Assembly (NCBI GenBank): GCA_963700705.1
Contig: CAVOYQ010000018.1
Coordinates: 179,688 to 243,687 of the forward strand
DNA length: 64,000 bases
Reading direction: 5' to 3'
Source: JAHEFT01 sp963700705
GTDB taxonomy: Bacteria > Pseudomonadota > Gammaproteobacteria > Xanthomonadales > SZUA-36
Shown: piece after piece, positions 1-8,244 of the stretch
Layout: each line of letters opens with the position of its first letter
How positions within the stretch are numbered: position 1 is the stretch's first letter
Position numbers and translations under genes: made by a program
The notes under the pieces: generated by a model
Database searches by the model: none
What the model was told of the DNA's origin: nothing
Seen by the model: the letters and a program-made list of their open reading frames with translations, nothing else

Positions 1-97
1 GCGTGACAGAACCGGTCGCGGACGCAATAAGTATGCTGGCCGCGGACAGCAGCATAAGTAGCAGGAACAACAGTCGGCGGTGTGCTGTTGGCATCAT
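1..97 (-). CDS. Probable FecCD/BtuC-type ABC transporter permease, N-terminus only
   Basis: The minus strand is open from an ATG at 97 (second in-frame ATG at 94) to the window edge. The about 32 visible residues are a short basic start (PTAHRR), one long Leu/Ala-rich membrane segment and then ATGSVT. This arrangement, with Gly-Ser-Val closing the first helix, is typical of the first helix of FecCD-family permeases that import iron-siderophore or cobalamin. It is divergent from rppH. No clear Shine-Dalgarno is visible. The call rests on one helix only; another exported or membrane protein is possible. Confidence 0.45.
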   Translation of the reverse strand, partial: MMPTAHRRLLFLLLMLLSAASILIASATGSVT

Positions 98-176
98 GGG
101 GAAGAAACGATTAACATTCTGGAATCCGGACAACAAAAGTACCACATGCTCCAGGCAGGGCAAACAAACAGTAAGC

Positions 177-668
177 ATGATCGATTCTGACGGCTATAGA
201 CCAAACGTCGCCATCGTACTGATGAACGATGACAGGCGGGTATTCTGGGCACAGCGCGCCAATAGTGACGGGTGGCAGTTCCCGCAGGGTGGCATGAATA
301 CCGACGAAACACCTCTTGAAGCCATGTATCGTGAACTCAGGGAAGAAACCGGATTGACGCCCAACCTGGTAGAAGTGCTCGGGTCCACCCCCGGTTGGCT
401 GCGCTACCGCCTTCCGAAGAGATACCAGCGCCACTACAGCAAACCGCTGTGCATCGGACAGAAGCAGGTCTGGTTTCTGCTTCGTTTTCTTGGCGATGAA
501 TCCGCCTTCAGCCTGGACCTGTGTGATGAACCCGAGTTTTGCACCTACAAGTGGGTCGATTTCTGGTACCCGGCGAAGAATGTGGTGACCTTCAAGCGGA
601 AGGTCTACCACCGGGCCCTCTCTTTCCTGGAGCCGCTGGCGGACTCCAGCCTGGTTACCTGCCAGTAA
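177..668 (+). CDS. rppH: RNA pyrophosphohydrolase RppH (Nudix)
   Basis: 163 aa. Removes pyrophosphate from the 5' end of triphosphorylated mRNAs to trigger RNase E decay in the cytoplasm. The start MIDSDGYRPNVAIVL is the family's conserved N-terminus, which fixes the ATG at 177; the frame is open further upstream but that part has no family resemblance. The Nudix box lies at residues 38-60 (GG...REL.EE.GL) with metal-binding Glu56/Glu57. Length matches family members of about 160 aa. Upstream is a divergent permease; downstream, after 126 bp, the Fur-type bfd gene. No operon partner on the plus strand. Confidence 0.93.
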   Translation: MIDSDGYRPNVAIVLMNDDRRVFWAQRANSDGWQFPQGGMNTDETPLEAMYRELREETGLTPNLVEVLGSTPGWLRYRLPKRYQRHYSKPLCIGQKQVWFLLRFLGDESAFSLDLCDEPEFCTYKWVDFWYPAKNVVTFKRKVYHRALSFLEPLADSSLVTCQ

Positions 669-722
669 TCAAAATTCAATCCGGCAGGAATTGTCCGAAC
701 CCGTTTCGGAGTATTTTCTAAT

Positions 723-737
723 TGACAATAATTCTCA
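723..737 (+). promoter_or_regulatory. Fur box upstream of bfd
   Basis: TGACAATAATTCTCA matches the 7-1-7 Fur consensus TGATAATnATTATCA at all but two positions. It lies 58 bp before the bfd ATG in an AT-rich stretch that would hold the promoter, as expected for an iron-repressed bfd. A weaker half-match (ATTCTCA) occurs at 1031-1037 before bfr. Confidence 0.7.
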
Positions 738-794
738 TTTGCATTTATGATCCGGACTGATCACGGACAAACTACTTTCGGATACGATTTCACC

Positions 795-1010
795 ATGTAT
801 GTTTGTATTTGCAATGCAGTAAATGAGTCTGCTATCCGGCAAGCGGTGGAGGGTGGCGTTACCAGCTTTCGCGGCCTCAGCCTGAAGACAGGATGCGGCA
901 CCCAGTGCGGAAGCTGTGTCAAACTGGCCCGCGAAATATTGGACAAGGCTTTGGAAGACGCAGGCTCACCCAAATCCACTGTCAAACTGCAATTTGTAGC
1001 TGCGACCTGA
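795..1010 (+). CDS. bfd: Bacterioferritin-associated ferredoxin
   Basis: 71 aa. Carries a [2Fe-2S] cluster and donates electrons to bacterioferritin so that stored ferric iron is released as Fe2+. The four ligands are visible: Cys4 and Cys6 (MYVCIC) and Cys38 and Cys41 (CGSC), at the E. coli Bfd positions. The frame opens earlier, but the family begins at MYVC, so ATG 795 is chosen. A near-consensus Fur box at 723-737 implies induction when iron is scarce. It is followed by bfr 112 bp downstream, the usual partner. Confidence 0.93.
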   Translation: MYVCICNAVNESAIRQAVEGGVTSFRGLSLKTGCGTQCGSCVKLAREILDKALEDAGSPKSTVKLQFVAAT

Positions 1011-1122
1011 ACACCTTTCACACGTAAACGATTCTCATTTCTGCAAGCAATTGATTCATTTTGTAGAATGAATGCTTTCCCTGGCCACATGGCCGAATTT
1101 GCCGAATCCTGGAGAGTCTTGA

Positions 1123-1590
1123 ATGAAAGGTGACCCCAAAGTCATAAAATTACTGAATCGTGTTCTGCGCAACGAACTGACCGCAATCAGCCAGTATTTC
1201 CTGCATGCGAAGATGTTCAAGGACTGGGGCCTGAAAAGCCTGGGAGACTATGAGTTTCACGAGTCCGTGGATGAAATGAAACATGCTGACGCCCTGATCG
1301 AGCGGATTCTTTTTCTGGAAGGTCTGCCCAGCATGCAGGATGTCGGGAAGCTGAGAATTGGTGAGCATACAAGGGAAATGCTGGAATGCGATCTTGCCCT
1401 GGAAATGGAAGCCATTCCCGATTTGAAGGAAGGAATCGCGTACTGTGAATCCTGCAAGGATTTCGTCAGCAGGGACCTGTTTGACCGGATACTGGAATCC
1501 GAAGAGGAGCACGTGGACTGGCTTGAGACCCAGCTTGACCTGATTGACCGGGTGGGTATCGAGAACTACCAGCAAAGCCAGATCGGTTAA
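1123..1590 (+). CDS. bfr: Bacterioferritin
   Basis: 155 aa, typical length. Forms the 24-subunit iron storage shell with haem at two-fold interfaces. The diiron ferroxidase ligands are present: Glu18, Glu51, His54, Glu94, Glu127 and His130. Met52, the axial haem ligand that separates bacterioferritin from FtnA-type ferritins, is also present (DEMKHAD). The start ATG follows a GGAG-like site. It pairs with bfd upstream. A weak Fur half-site (ATTCTCA) lies at 1031-1037, so the gene may have its own promoter. Confidence 0.95.
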   Translation: MKGDPKVIKLLNRVLRNELTAISQYFLHAKMFKDWGLKSLGDYEFHESVDEMKHADALIERILFLEGLPSMQDVGKLRIGEHTREMLECDLALEMEAIPDLKEGIAYCESCKDFVSRDLFDRILESEEEHVDWLETQLDLIDRVGIENYQQSQIG

Positions 1591-1624
1591 TCGCCGACCG
1601 GTCAGGTATAAACGTTGTATGAAA

Positions 1625-1665
1625 GCCTGCTGCTTGAGATATCATGCAGCAGGCCACACCTTTTT
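1625..1665 (+). terminator. Stem-loop with delayed T-run after bfr
   Basis: Perfect 9-bp inverted repeat GCCTGCTGC / GCAGCAGGC (1625-1633 and 1646-1654, 12-nt loop), then six bases and five T (1661-1665). It fits an intrinsic terminator for bfr, though the offset T-run makes it weak. It ends only 7 nt before the sufT start, so it might instead modulate read-through into sufT. Confidence 0.45.
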
Positions 1666-1671
1666 GAGACA

Positions 1672-2223
1672 ATGTTTTCCAATACCAGCCAGCCCTGCAC
1701 TTTCAAACGTGACTGCGAAGTCGTGATGATCCCCCAGGGGGATGAAGTCACGATTCCCGCCGGCACGGTTGGCTACATTACACAGGCGCTGGGTGGCAGC
1801 TTCACCGTGTTTGTCGATGGCAACCTGTTTCGCATTGCAGGCGTGGATGCGGATGCCATCGGAAAGAAACCGGTTCTGCCGCCGGTTCTTCCGGAAGGGG
1901 CTACCGAAGAGGACGTGGAAGCGCTTCTCTGGGAACAGATGAAAACCGTTTATGACCCGGAAATCCCGGTAAACATCGTTGACCTCGGACTGGTTTATCG
2001 TTGCGAAATGAGTTCGGATGAAAGTGGCGGCCGGACAGTCGATATTGATATGACGCTCACGGCGCCGGGTTGCGGCATGGGCGATATTCTGGTCGATGAC
2101 GTTCGTTCCAAATTGAAACTCGTGCCGACCATCAAGCAGGTAAACGTGGAACTCACATTTGACCCGCCGTGGAACCACAACATGATGTCGGAAGTGGCGC
2201 GACTCGAAACCGGAATGTACTGA
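1672..2223 (+). CDS. sufT: Fe-S assembly protein SufT (MIP18/DUF59 family)
   Basis: 183 aa. An auxiliary factor for Fe-S cluster maturation. An N-terminal beta-rich part (about 9-65, with QALGGSFTVFVDG and FRIAG) is followed by a MIP18/DUF59 domain with DPEIPVNIVDLGLVY (about 95-109) and the Cys134 motif APGCGMGD. ATG 1672 is preferred over an upstream TTG at 1615 because the extra residues run through the stem-loop and match nothing in the family. It sits next to the bfd-bfr iron genes; the main suf operon is not in this window. Confidence 0.85.
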   Translation: MFSNTSQPCTFKRDCEVVMIPQGDEVTIPAGTVGYITQALGGSFTVFVDGNLFRIAGVDADAIGKKPVLPPVLPEGATEEDVEALLWEQMKTVYDPEIPVNIVDLGLVYRCEMSSDESGGRTVDIDMTLTAPGCGMGDILVDDVRSKLKLVPTIKQVNVELTFDPPWNHNMMSEVARLETGMY

Positions 2224-2257
2224 GTAACCCCTGATCAATTAGGCGTTTACCTGCGTA

Positions 2258-2271
2258 TTGATCCGGATCAA
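2258..2271 (+). promoter_or_regulatory. Perfect FNR/CRP-family site upstream of ygbA
   Basis: TTGATCCGGATCAA is an exact TTGAT-N4-ATCAA FNR/DNR box. A -10-like TATTAT lies at 2294-2299. The site centre (2264.5) is about 41.5 bp before 2306, the spacing of class II FNR activation. It suggests control by low oxygen or NO. Confidence 0.65.
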
Positions 2272-2305
2272 ATAGATGGATACCCAATACCTCTATTATT
2301 GATGC

Positions 2306-2689
2306 ATGAGCAGCCTCACCGGCAGATTGAAACGCGAGCATGAAACGCTGATTTGCATGACCCGCCTGTATTGTGACCACCATCATGATGACCACAGGGG
2401 CGCAGGACTTTGTGCAGAGTGTTCCCGCCTGATGAATTACGCCGGGAGAAGGTTGCAGAAGTGTCCGTATGGTGAGAACAAGCCTACCTGCGCGAATTGC
2501 CCGATTCACTGCTACAAACCCGTTGAACGGCAAATGGCGCGGGACATCATGCGCTTTGCCGGCCCCAGAATGACCTGGCGGCATCCGTTTCGCGCAGTGA
2601 ACCACCTGTGGGACAAACTGCGGCAGGTCGAGCATCCGATGAAAGCGCGACAGAAACTCCGGAGGCAGCGCAACGCGCCAAACTCCTGA
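2306..2689 (+). CDS. ygbA: YgbA-type nitrous oxide-stimulated promoter family protein
   Basis: 127 aa small Cys-rich cytoplasmic protein. Family signatures: REHETLICMTRLYC near the start, LCAECSRLMNYA, CPYGENKPTCANCPIHCYKP (about 50-70) and MRFAGPRMTWRHP. The E. coli homologue is NO-induced through NsrR; its biochemical role is unsettled. Here a perfect FNR-type palindrome lies 35 bp upstream. There is no Shine-Dalgarno before ATG 2306, and the predicted transcription start falls at the ATG, so the message may be leaderless. The uncorrected minus-strand btuB frame runs antisense through the whole gene, probably as a sequence-error artefact. Confidence 0.85.
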   Translation: MSSLTGRLKREHETLICMTRLYCDHHHDDHRGAGLCAECSRLMNYAGRRLQKCPYGENKPTCANCPIHCYKPVERQMARDIMRFAGPRMTWRHPFRAVNHLWDKLRQVEHPMKARQKLRRQRNAPNS

Positions 2690-2712
2690 GCCGCAAAGTG
2701 CGCCAGCGCGGG

Positions 2713-4516
2713 TCAGGGCATCCAGGCCAAGTGAAACGTACCAGGCACGGCCTGACGCGTTGAAACCGAATGCGGGTTCGTATTGCTCATTGGCCAGGTT
2801 GTCGCCTCTCAGTTCAAGCTGCCAGGCCGGCGAAAAAACCCAGCCCGCGCGAAGGTTGACGAGGCTGTAAGCGGCCAGACTGATCCCACCGAAATCCTGT
2901 CGATTGCCCGAATGAAACCACTCCATCCCGATCCAGGAACCGTTTGTAAAACGCCGGTCCACGGTGATGGAGCCTTTTTGGTCGGGGCGCCTCAGCAGGG
3001 GTTCATTCGTGACCTGGTTTTCCGCTCTCTGAAAGGTTGCGTTGGCATTCAGCAGCCAACCCGCCCGTGACAATGTGTAGTCAAGTTCGAGGCCTTTGAG
3101 CAGGGCCTGGTCAATATTGATCGCCTGGTAGAGTTCTCCGGTGAATGAAATCATGTCTTTAACCTCGGTCCGGTAGGCGGAGGCCGTAAACGTCCCCAGG
3201 TTTTGACGCTGCCACCGCAGCCCCAGCTCACCGGAGGTTGATGATTCCGGTTCCAGTTCCGGATTACCTGCAAACAGTCCGCCAAAACCCGGAGAGAACT
3301 GCTCATTCAGATTCGGTCCCCGGAAAGCGGAACCGTAACTGCCCATGAGCTGCCAGGCCTCTCCGATGTCGTAACCGAGGGCCGCCTGACCGGTAAATTC
3401 GCTGCCGAAGCGGCTGTTATCGTCGTAACGCCCGCCCAACTGGAGGTGAAGTTTGTCCAGGTAGTAGTCATAGCTCACGAACAGCCCGGCGTTGTTGCGG
3501 CTTTCGTCCCAGGAATACAGCGATTCACCGTTTTCATGGTAGTAGTCAGCGCCAAAGCTGAGCCTGGCGTTTTTACCTGGATCGAATTGATTCTGCCAGC
3601 TGAATTCATAGCGCCGCGACTTGAAACCCGTAGTGAAATATTCGAAGTCAGAATCCAGCTTCTCACGGGTGTAGCCGGCCAGTAACTGGTAGTCCCAGGC
3701 CGGTGAAAAATTGCCGTGCAGCCCGAACGACGCGACGTTCTGATCCGTTTCGGATACACCCTGGTCAAATTCAGATTGGCTCTTGAGGCCGAGAAAACTG
3801 TACTGCCAACTGCCGAAACTCACCTGTGTGGACCCCCTGATGCCCAGGTTGGTGTTTTCGTAACCATCGTCATCCGGGTTATAGCTGTATCCATCAGGAT
3901 TTTGAACCGAGAAGCCATTTACATTCCGATAACCTGCGTTGATGCTGATTTGCGTGCTCGCACCCTGGTAACCCAGGCCGCCTTCGATTTCGGCCGTTCC
4001 GTAACTGCCGCCGGTTGCCCTGGCGTAAGGTTCCGGGCTGCTCCGGGTGAATATCTGGATTACGCCGCCGATGGAATCGGAACCGTAAAGGCTGCCTCGA
4101 GGACCCCTGACGATTTCAACTCGCTCGACCTGGTTTAACGGCAACTGTTCCCAGACGAAGCCACCGGTGTTGGCAGAACTCACCCTGACGCCGTCGATCA
4201 ACACCAGCACGTGGTTCGAGTTGCTGCCGCGCATGAAAATGCTGGTCTGGGCACCGGGGCCGCCTGATCGCACGATATCGATTCCGGGTTGGAGGCGAAG
4301 CAATTCGAACAGGTCTTCGGCAACTGATATCTCGATGTCCTCGCGACTGATCAGGCTGACGGAAGCCAGCGACTCGCTCAATGGCTCAATCATTCGCGTC
4401 GGCGTGACGACCAGGTTTGGTTTGAGTTCGTAAGTTTCTGTTTCCTCAGCGATCAGGAAGCCGGGAAGACTGCCTGCAAAAAACAACAGAATGGAGAGCT
4501 TATTGTTGGGGTTCAT
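2713..4516 (-). CDS. btuB: TonB-dependent cobalamin receptor BtuB-like (frame runs on at 3' end)
   Basis: Outer-membrane receptor for vitamin B12. Starts at ATG 4516 behind a strong GGAGG. A signal peptide (about 1-23) is followed by the TonB box LVVTPTR (35-41), the plug domain with MRGSNSNHVLVLIDGVRV and a 22-strand barrel ending in GRAWYVSLGL near 2725. A cobalamin riboswitch precedes it. As given, the frame does not stop there: it continues to 2153, antisense to all of ygbA and the sufT end, adding about 185 residues unlike any receptor. Removing one base near 2722 gives a stop at 2713-2715 and a 600-aa protein, the normal length. This end is therefore annotated as a probable one-base insertion. 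Confidence 0.82.
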
Positions 4517-4619
4517 TTTTCCTCCGAAGCGCACACCCGCGTCTGTTTTGCGCTGCGGAGAAGAGGGCCGGGAGAAGTCCACAGACCCAGGTTGCCCTCC
4601 GCAACACGGTAACTGCGAA

Positions 4620-4815
4620 CTCTGGGCCGGTCTCCGGACTTGCGAATGATCCTGAAATCTGGATCTTTGTGGCGCCTTCCCACACCTAGTGCAGTGGCGT
4701 CTGACCACATCTACAACCCGCTCATCGCGGGATGAATCGCTTACCGTTGCGGGGGCAGTGCCGGACTCTAACCGGCTTCCCGTTTCACCTGGAAGGAACC
4801 CGGCCGTTTAGCCAG
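4620..4815 (-). ncRNA. Cobalamin (B12) riboswitch
   Basis: Read on the minus strand, the core contains GGTGAAACGGGAAGCC, CCGGCACTGCCCCCGCAAC and GCCACTGC, and then the B12 box AAGTCCGGAGACCGGCC at 4641-4625. These are the conserved segments of the AdoCbl aptamer in the right order. The btuB start is about 105 nt beyond the B12 box, leaving room for an expression platform that I could not resolve. Ligand binding is expected to reduce btuB expression. Outer limits are approximate. Confidence 0.9.
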
Positions 4816-4846
4816 AAACCTTTTATCCAGGCACCCAAAGCAATAA

Positions 4847-4888
4847 CCCCGGTCGGCCAGTGCAGGGAAGCACGTGAGCCGGCCGGGG
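4847..4888 (-). terminator. Probable intrinsic terminator of fadE
   Basis: Long GC-rich stem: CCCCGGCCGGC pairs with GCCGACCGGGG around a loop containing a second small GTGC/GCAC stem. On the minus strand it is followed by TTATTGCTTT, a weak T-rich tract. It lies just past the fadE stop (4909) and upstream of the B12 riboswitch, so it would separate the two transcripts. Confidence 0.55.
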
Positions 4889-4908
4889 TCGTGAGTATAG
4901 CAGTCTAA

Positions 4909-7377
4909 TTAAGCGGCGTGTTGGGTGTCGAGCCGTTTTTCCGGTCTCCTGCCTGCCCGAAGGTCCTCGGTGTCGAAATCATCGACGGCAATAATTTCGG
5001 CCACCATTTCGCGCACGCGGATGAGGATCTCGGCTTCTTCCCGGGTAAGGATTGACTTATCCAGGGCGCTTTTCAGCTGTTCATCCCAGGTGATTCCACT
5101 CAGTTCGCCCTGTTTGAGCGCCTTCAGAAGTTTACGTTCCAGGGGTTCAGCCTGGATCACCTTCGGCAGGGCCCGTTCCATGAAGCACACCGGGTGATTC
5201 GACGTGGCGGACTTGAACACACCATTCGTCAGGCGGTCACGGGTATCGGAAGGCACGAGTAACAATTGCGCCACCCTGTGCGTCAGGCGGTCACCGGGTT
5301 CTTTTTCACGACGCCCGAATGGAAATACCACGAAGCGCAGCAAGAAGCGCATGTAATGATTGGGGAAATTATCTACGACCCGGCGCAGGGCAACCTGGAT
5401 TTTGTAAATGGCGCTGTGGAACGACCATGCCAAAATGGCCTGGTCAGCCGCCGGTCGGCCTTCTGACTCAAAACGTTTGAGCATGGCAGAACAGATATAG
5501 AGATGGCTCAGCACATCGCCCAGGCGTGCAGAAATGTGTTCTTTCTGTTTCATTTTGCCGCCCAGTGTGAGCATGGAAATATCGGAGATGAACGCAAGAG
5601 CGGCTGAATACCTGGAAAGCTTCTTGTAGTACTTTGCCGTTTTGCGGTCATGCGGCACGATGGCGAACTTGCCAAAACTCAGGCCCAGGATCAGGCTTCT
5701 TGCCGCATTCCTGATGGAGTAGCCCATGTGTGAAAACAGCAGTTCGTCGAAGCGTTCGATGCGTTCCGATGCATTCTCGAGCCTGGCCGCCTGCATTTCC
5801 TTTAAGACATAGGGATGGCAGCGGATTGCGCCCTGGCCGAATATCATCAGGTTGCGGGTCAGGATGTTGGCGCCTTCTACCGTGATGGATACCGGCACAC
5901 CCTCCCAGGCCCGGCCCAGGTAGTTCCTTGGGCCGAGAATCGCGCCTTTGCCGCCGTGAATGTCCATGGCGTCCCGGATCACTTCCCGCGCCATCTCGGT
6001 CGTGTGGTACTTGGCGATGGCCGAAGGTACGGCCGGTTTTTCGCCCAGGTCAACCGCAGTGGCGGTCATCCTGGATAATGCCGACGTGGCGTAGGCATTG
6101 CACGCAATGCGGGCCAGCGCGGCTTCTATACCTTCAAAACGTCCGATCGGCATGTTGAATTGTTTACGAATCCTGGCGTAGGCTCCGGTCGCGAGGGCTC
6201 CCATCTTGGTGCCGCCGGTCGATGTGGATGGAAGCGAGATGGCCCGGCCAACGGAAAGGCACTCCACCAGCATTCGCCAGCCCTGGCCTGCCATCTCAAT
6301 TCCGCCGATCAATGCGTCCAGCGGAACGAATACGTCTTTACCGCGTACCGGCCCATTCTGGAAAGGCAGGTTCATCGGCATGTGACGGCGGCCAATATCC
6401 ATACCCTTGGTTTCGCGGGGTACCAAGGCCAGGCTGATGCCGAGGTCTTTCTTATCCCCCAGCAAGCTGTCCGGGTCATACAGGCGGAATGCGATGCCAA
6501 TAATCGTCGCAATCGGCGCAAGCGTAATGTAACGCTTGTCGAAATTCAGTCGCATTCCGAGAACTTCCTTGCCCTGGTATTTTCCTTTGCAGACGATGCC
6601 GTAATCTGGAAGCGAAGTTGCATCGGAACCGGCGGTCGGCCCGGTCAGCGCGAAGCAAGGGATGTCTTCACCACGCGCCAGGCGGGGCAGGAAATGATTC
6701 TTTTGCTCTTCGGTGCCGTAATGCAGCAGCAGTTCACCGGGGCCCAGGGAATTGGGCACCGCAACGGTTGAAGCAGTCAAGGCGCAAACCGAAGATATTT
6801 TCTGCAACACGGCGCGATGCGCCATGGCGGAAAACCCTAGCCCGCCATACTGTTTTGGAATGATCATGCCGAAAAAGCGGTTCCGTTTCAGGAATTCCCA
6901 CGTTTCCGGTTTCAGATCGGTATCGATGTGGGTAATTTCCCAGGTGTTGAGCGAGTTACAGAGTTCTTCCACGGGTCCGTCGAGAAAGGCCTGCTCCTCA
7001 ACCGTCAATGCCAGGTATGGCTGTTTCTTAAGCAGTTTCCAATTGGGCATGCCGGCAAACAATTCGCCTTCCCAGCCCACCGTGCCGGCTTCGAGCGCCA
7101 CCTGTTCGGTCTCGGAAATTTCGGGCAGCATTCTGCGGAATTGTTGGAGAAACGGCGCGCTGATCAATTGCTGACGCCAGGGCTTGAAGTTGAGTGGAAC
7201 GGCAATGATGGCGAAGATGGTCGAAATGATCAGTAAGCTGAAAATCGGCACTGAACCGGTTGCAGCCAGGATGGCAATGCCGGCTGCCATCGCCACGGTC
7301 CAAACCAGCAGGCTGGTGCCATAAAAAGCGCTTGTCAGCGAGATAACCAATAGCGTTAGAAGTAATAACCACGTCAT
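4909..7377 (-). CDS. fadE: Acyl-CoA dehydrogenase FadE (long, membrane-anchored)
   Basis: 822 aa, the length of E. coli FadE. FAD-dependent first step of beta-oxidation, acyl-CoA to trans-2-enoyl-CoA, at the inner membrane. Two or three hydrophobic segments occupy residues 1-62. The acyl-CoA dehydrogenase core spans about 85-510 (PKQYGGLGFS, FALTGPTAGSDA, MDIHGGKGAILGPRNYLG), with SITVEGANILTR carrying the probable catalytic Glu. The C-terminal 300 residues are the DUF1974 extension. Divergent from a TetR gene, with a perfect palindrome at 7441-7464 between them. A terminator-like stem follows the stop. Confidence 0.93.
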   Translation of the reverse strand: MTWLLLLTLLVISLTSAFYGTSLLVWTVAMAAGIAILAATGSVPIFSLLIISTIFAIIAVPLNFKPWRQQLISAPFLQQFRRMLPEISETEQVALEAGTVGWEGELFAGMPNWKLLKKQPYLALTVEEQAFLDGPVEELCNSLNTWEITHIDTDLKPETWEFLKRNRFFGMIIPKQYGGLGFSAMAHRAVLQKISSVCALTASTVAVPNSLGPGELLLHYGTEEQKNHFLPRLARGEDIPCFALTGPTAGSDATSLPDYGIVCKGKYQGKEVLGMRLNFDKRYITLAPIATIIGIAFRLYDPDSLLGDKKDLGISLALVPRETKGMDIGRRHMPMNLPFQNGPVRGKDVFVPLDALIGGIEMAGQGWRMLVECLSVGRAISLPSTSTGGTKMGALATGAYARIRKQFNMPIGRFEGIEAALARIACNAYATSALSRMTATAVDLGEKPAVPSAIAKYHTTEMAREVIRDAMDIHGGKGAILGPRNYLGRAWEGVPVSITVEGANILTRNLMIFGQGAIRCHPYVLKEMQAARLENASERIERFDELLFSHMGYSIRNAARSLILGLSFGKFAIVPHDRKTAKYYKKLSRYSAALAFISDISMLTLGGKMKQKEHISARLGDVLSHLYICSAMLKRFESEGRPAADQAILAWSFHSAIYKIQVALRRVVDNFPNHYMRFLLRFVVFPFGRREKEPGDRLTHRVAQLLLVPSDTRDRLTNGVFKSATSNHPVCFMERALPKVIQAEPLERKLLKALKQGELSGITWDEQLKSALDKSILTREEAEILIRVREMVAEIIAVDDFDTEDLRAGRRPEKRLDTQHAA

Positions 7378-7440
7378 GACGATCCTCCTGATCGCGAAAT
7401 TTGACCCCCGGTCCTTACAAACAGGCCGGACATCTTAAGT

Positions 7441-7464
7441 TTACCATACGGTGGAGTATGGTAA
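7441..7464. promoter_or_regulatory. 24-bp palindrome, probable TetR operator between fadE and its regulator
   Basis: Two perfect 9-bp arms, TTACCATAC and GTATGGTAA, with a 6-bp spacer. It lies 64 bp before the fadE start and 90 bp before the divergent TetR gene, the standard place for a self-regulating TetR operator. The arms are unlike the Pseudomonas PsrA site, so specificity is unassigned. Confidence 0.6.
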
Positions 7465-7554
7465 TTGTGTTGTGTCATGTCAATAGATGACTTATTGGGC
7501 TTTAAAAAGCGTTACACTTGTTCGCAGATTTGAACGGAAACTCCCAAAGGTCCT

Positions 7555-8133
7555 ATGAAACCTTTGAAAAAGAATGAACGGGTCACCCTTTCAGCTGATG
7601 ATTGGGCGCGCGAGGCATTGGAATTGATTGCCGAGCAGGGTGTTCAGGCCCTGGCGGTAGAACCGCTTGCGCGCCGGATGGGTATCACGAAAGGCAGTTT
7701 TTATTGGCACTTTTCAAGCCGCGACTCGTTGCTTCGACGCGCGCTGAGCCGTTGGGAAGAACACGACAGTCGAAATCTGAACAGCGCGCTGGGTGAAATC
7801 GATCACCCGCGCGATCGCCTGGTGTCGTTTTTCCGGCGCGTGGGCAAGGAAAAGCTCACCCACGAGGTATATAGCGAATTGTGTGCAGCTGCCGGGCACG
7901 CACAGGTGGAGCCGGTACTGGAGCGGGTCGCTGAAAGGCGTATGGCGCATTTGTCCGCTGCCTTCGAGGAACTGGGGATGGATCCGGTCTCGGCGCGCCA
8001 CCAGGCCCGGCTTACCTATTCGGTGTACCTCGGATTTCTCCAGCTGCAACGGCAAAATCAGACGCCAAGTCTCAGCAGTGAGGAGTTTGAGGCCTATATC
8101 GAGCACGTAATCTCAACGCTGATTCCGTACTGA
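7555..8133 (+). CDS. TetR/AcrR-family transcriptional regulator, probable fadE repressor
   Basis: 192 aa. The N-terminal helix-turn-helix (about 14-60) contains ALAVEPLARRMGITKGSFYWHF, the TetR DNA-recognition signature. The remaining residues are an all-helical ligand-binding domain without recognised motifs. It is divergent from fadE, with a perfect palindrome between them. This suggests a repressor of fadE that responds to acyl-CoA or fatty acid; that role is inferred from position. The start ATG has an AAAGG ribosome site. Confidence 0.8.
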   Translation: MKPLKKNERVTLSADDWAREALELIAEQGVQALAVEPLARRMGITKGSFYWHFSSRDSLLRRALSRWEEHDSRNLNSALGEIDHPRDRLVSFFRRVGKEKLTHEVYSELCAAAGHAQVEPVLERVAERRMAHLSAAFEELGMDPVSARHQARLTYSVYLGFLQLQRQNQTPSLSSEEFEAYIEHVISTLIPY

Positions 8134-8137
8134 GTCG

Positions 8138-8156
8138 ATATCCGTACATCGGATAT
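8138..8156. promoter_or_regulatory. Inverted repeat 1 upstream of pckG
   Basis: Perfect arms ATATCCG / CGGATAT around TACAT, 5 bp after the TetR stop. There is no following T-run, so it reads better as a protein-binding site than as a terminator. A second inverted repeat begins 2 bp further on. Confidence 0.4.
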
Positions 8157-8157
8157 A

Positions 8158-8175
8158 CAATGATATGGCTCATTG
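8158..8175. promoter_or_regulatory. Inverted repeat 2 upstream of pckG
   Basis: Perfect arms CAATGA / TCATTG around TATGGC. Together with the repeat at 8138-8156 it fills the 111-bp gap before pckG, suggesting two operator sites or one regulator with unlike half-sites. Confidence 0.35.
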
Positions 8176-8244
8176 AAGTAAAACCATAGAGACATTATGT
8201 TCGATGAAACCGGAATCGGCGTCGAATTGCATGAGGGTTTGATC

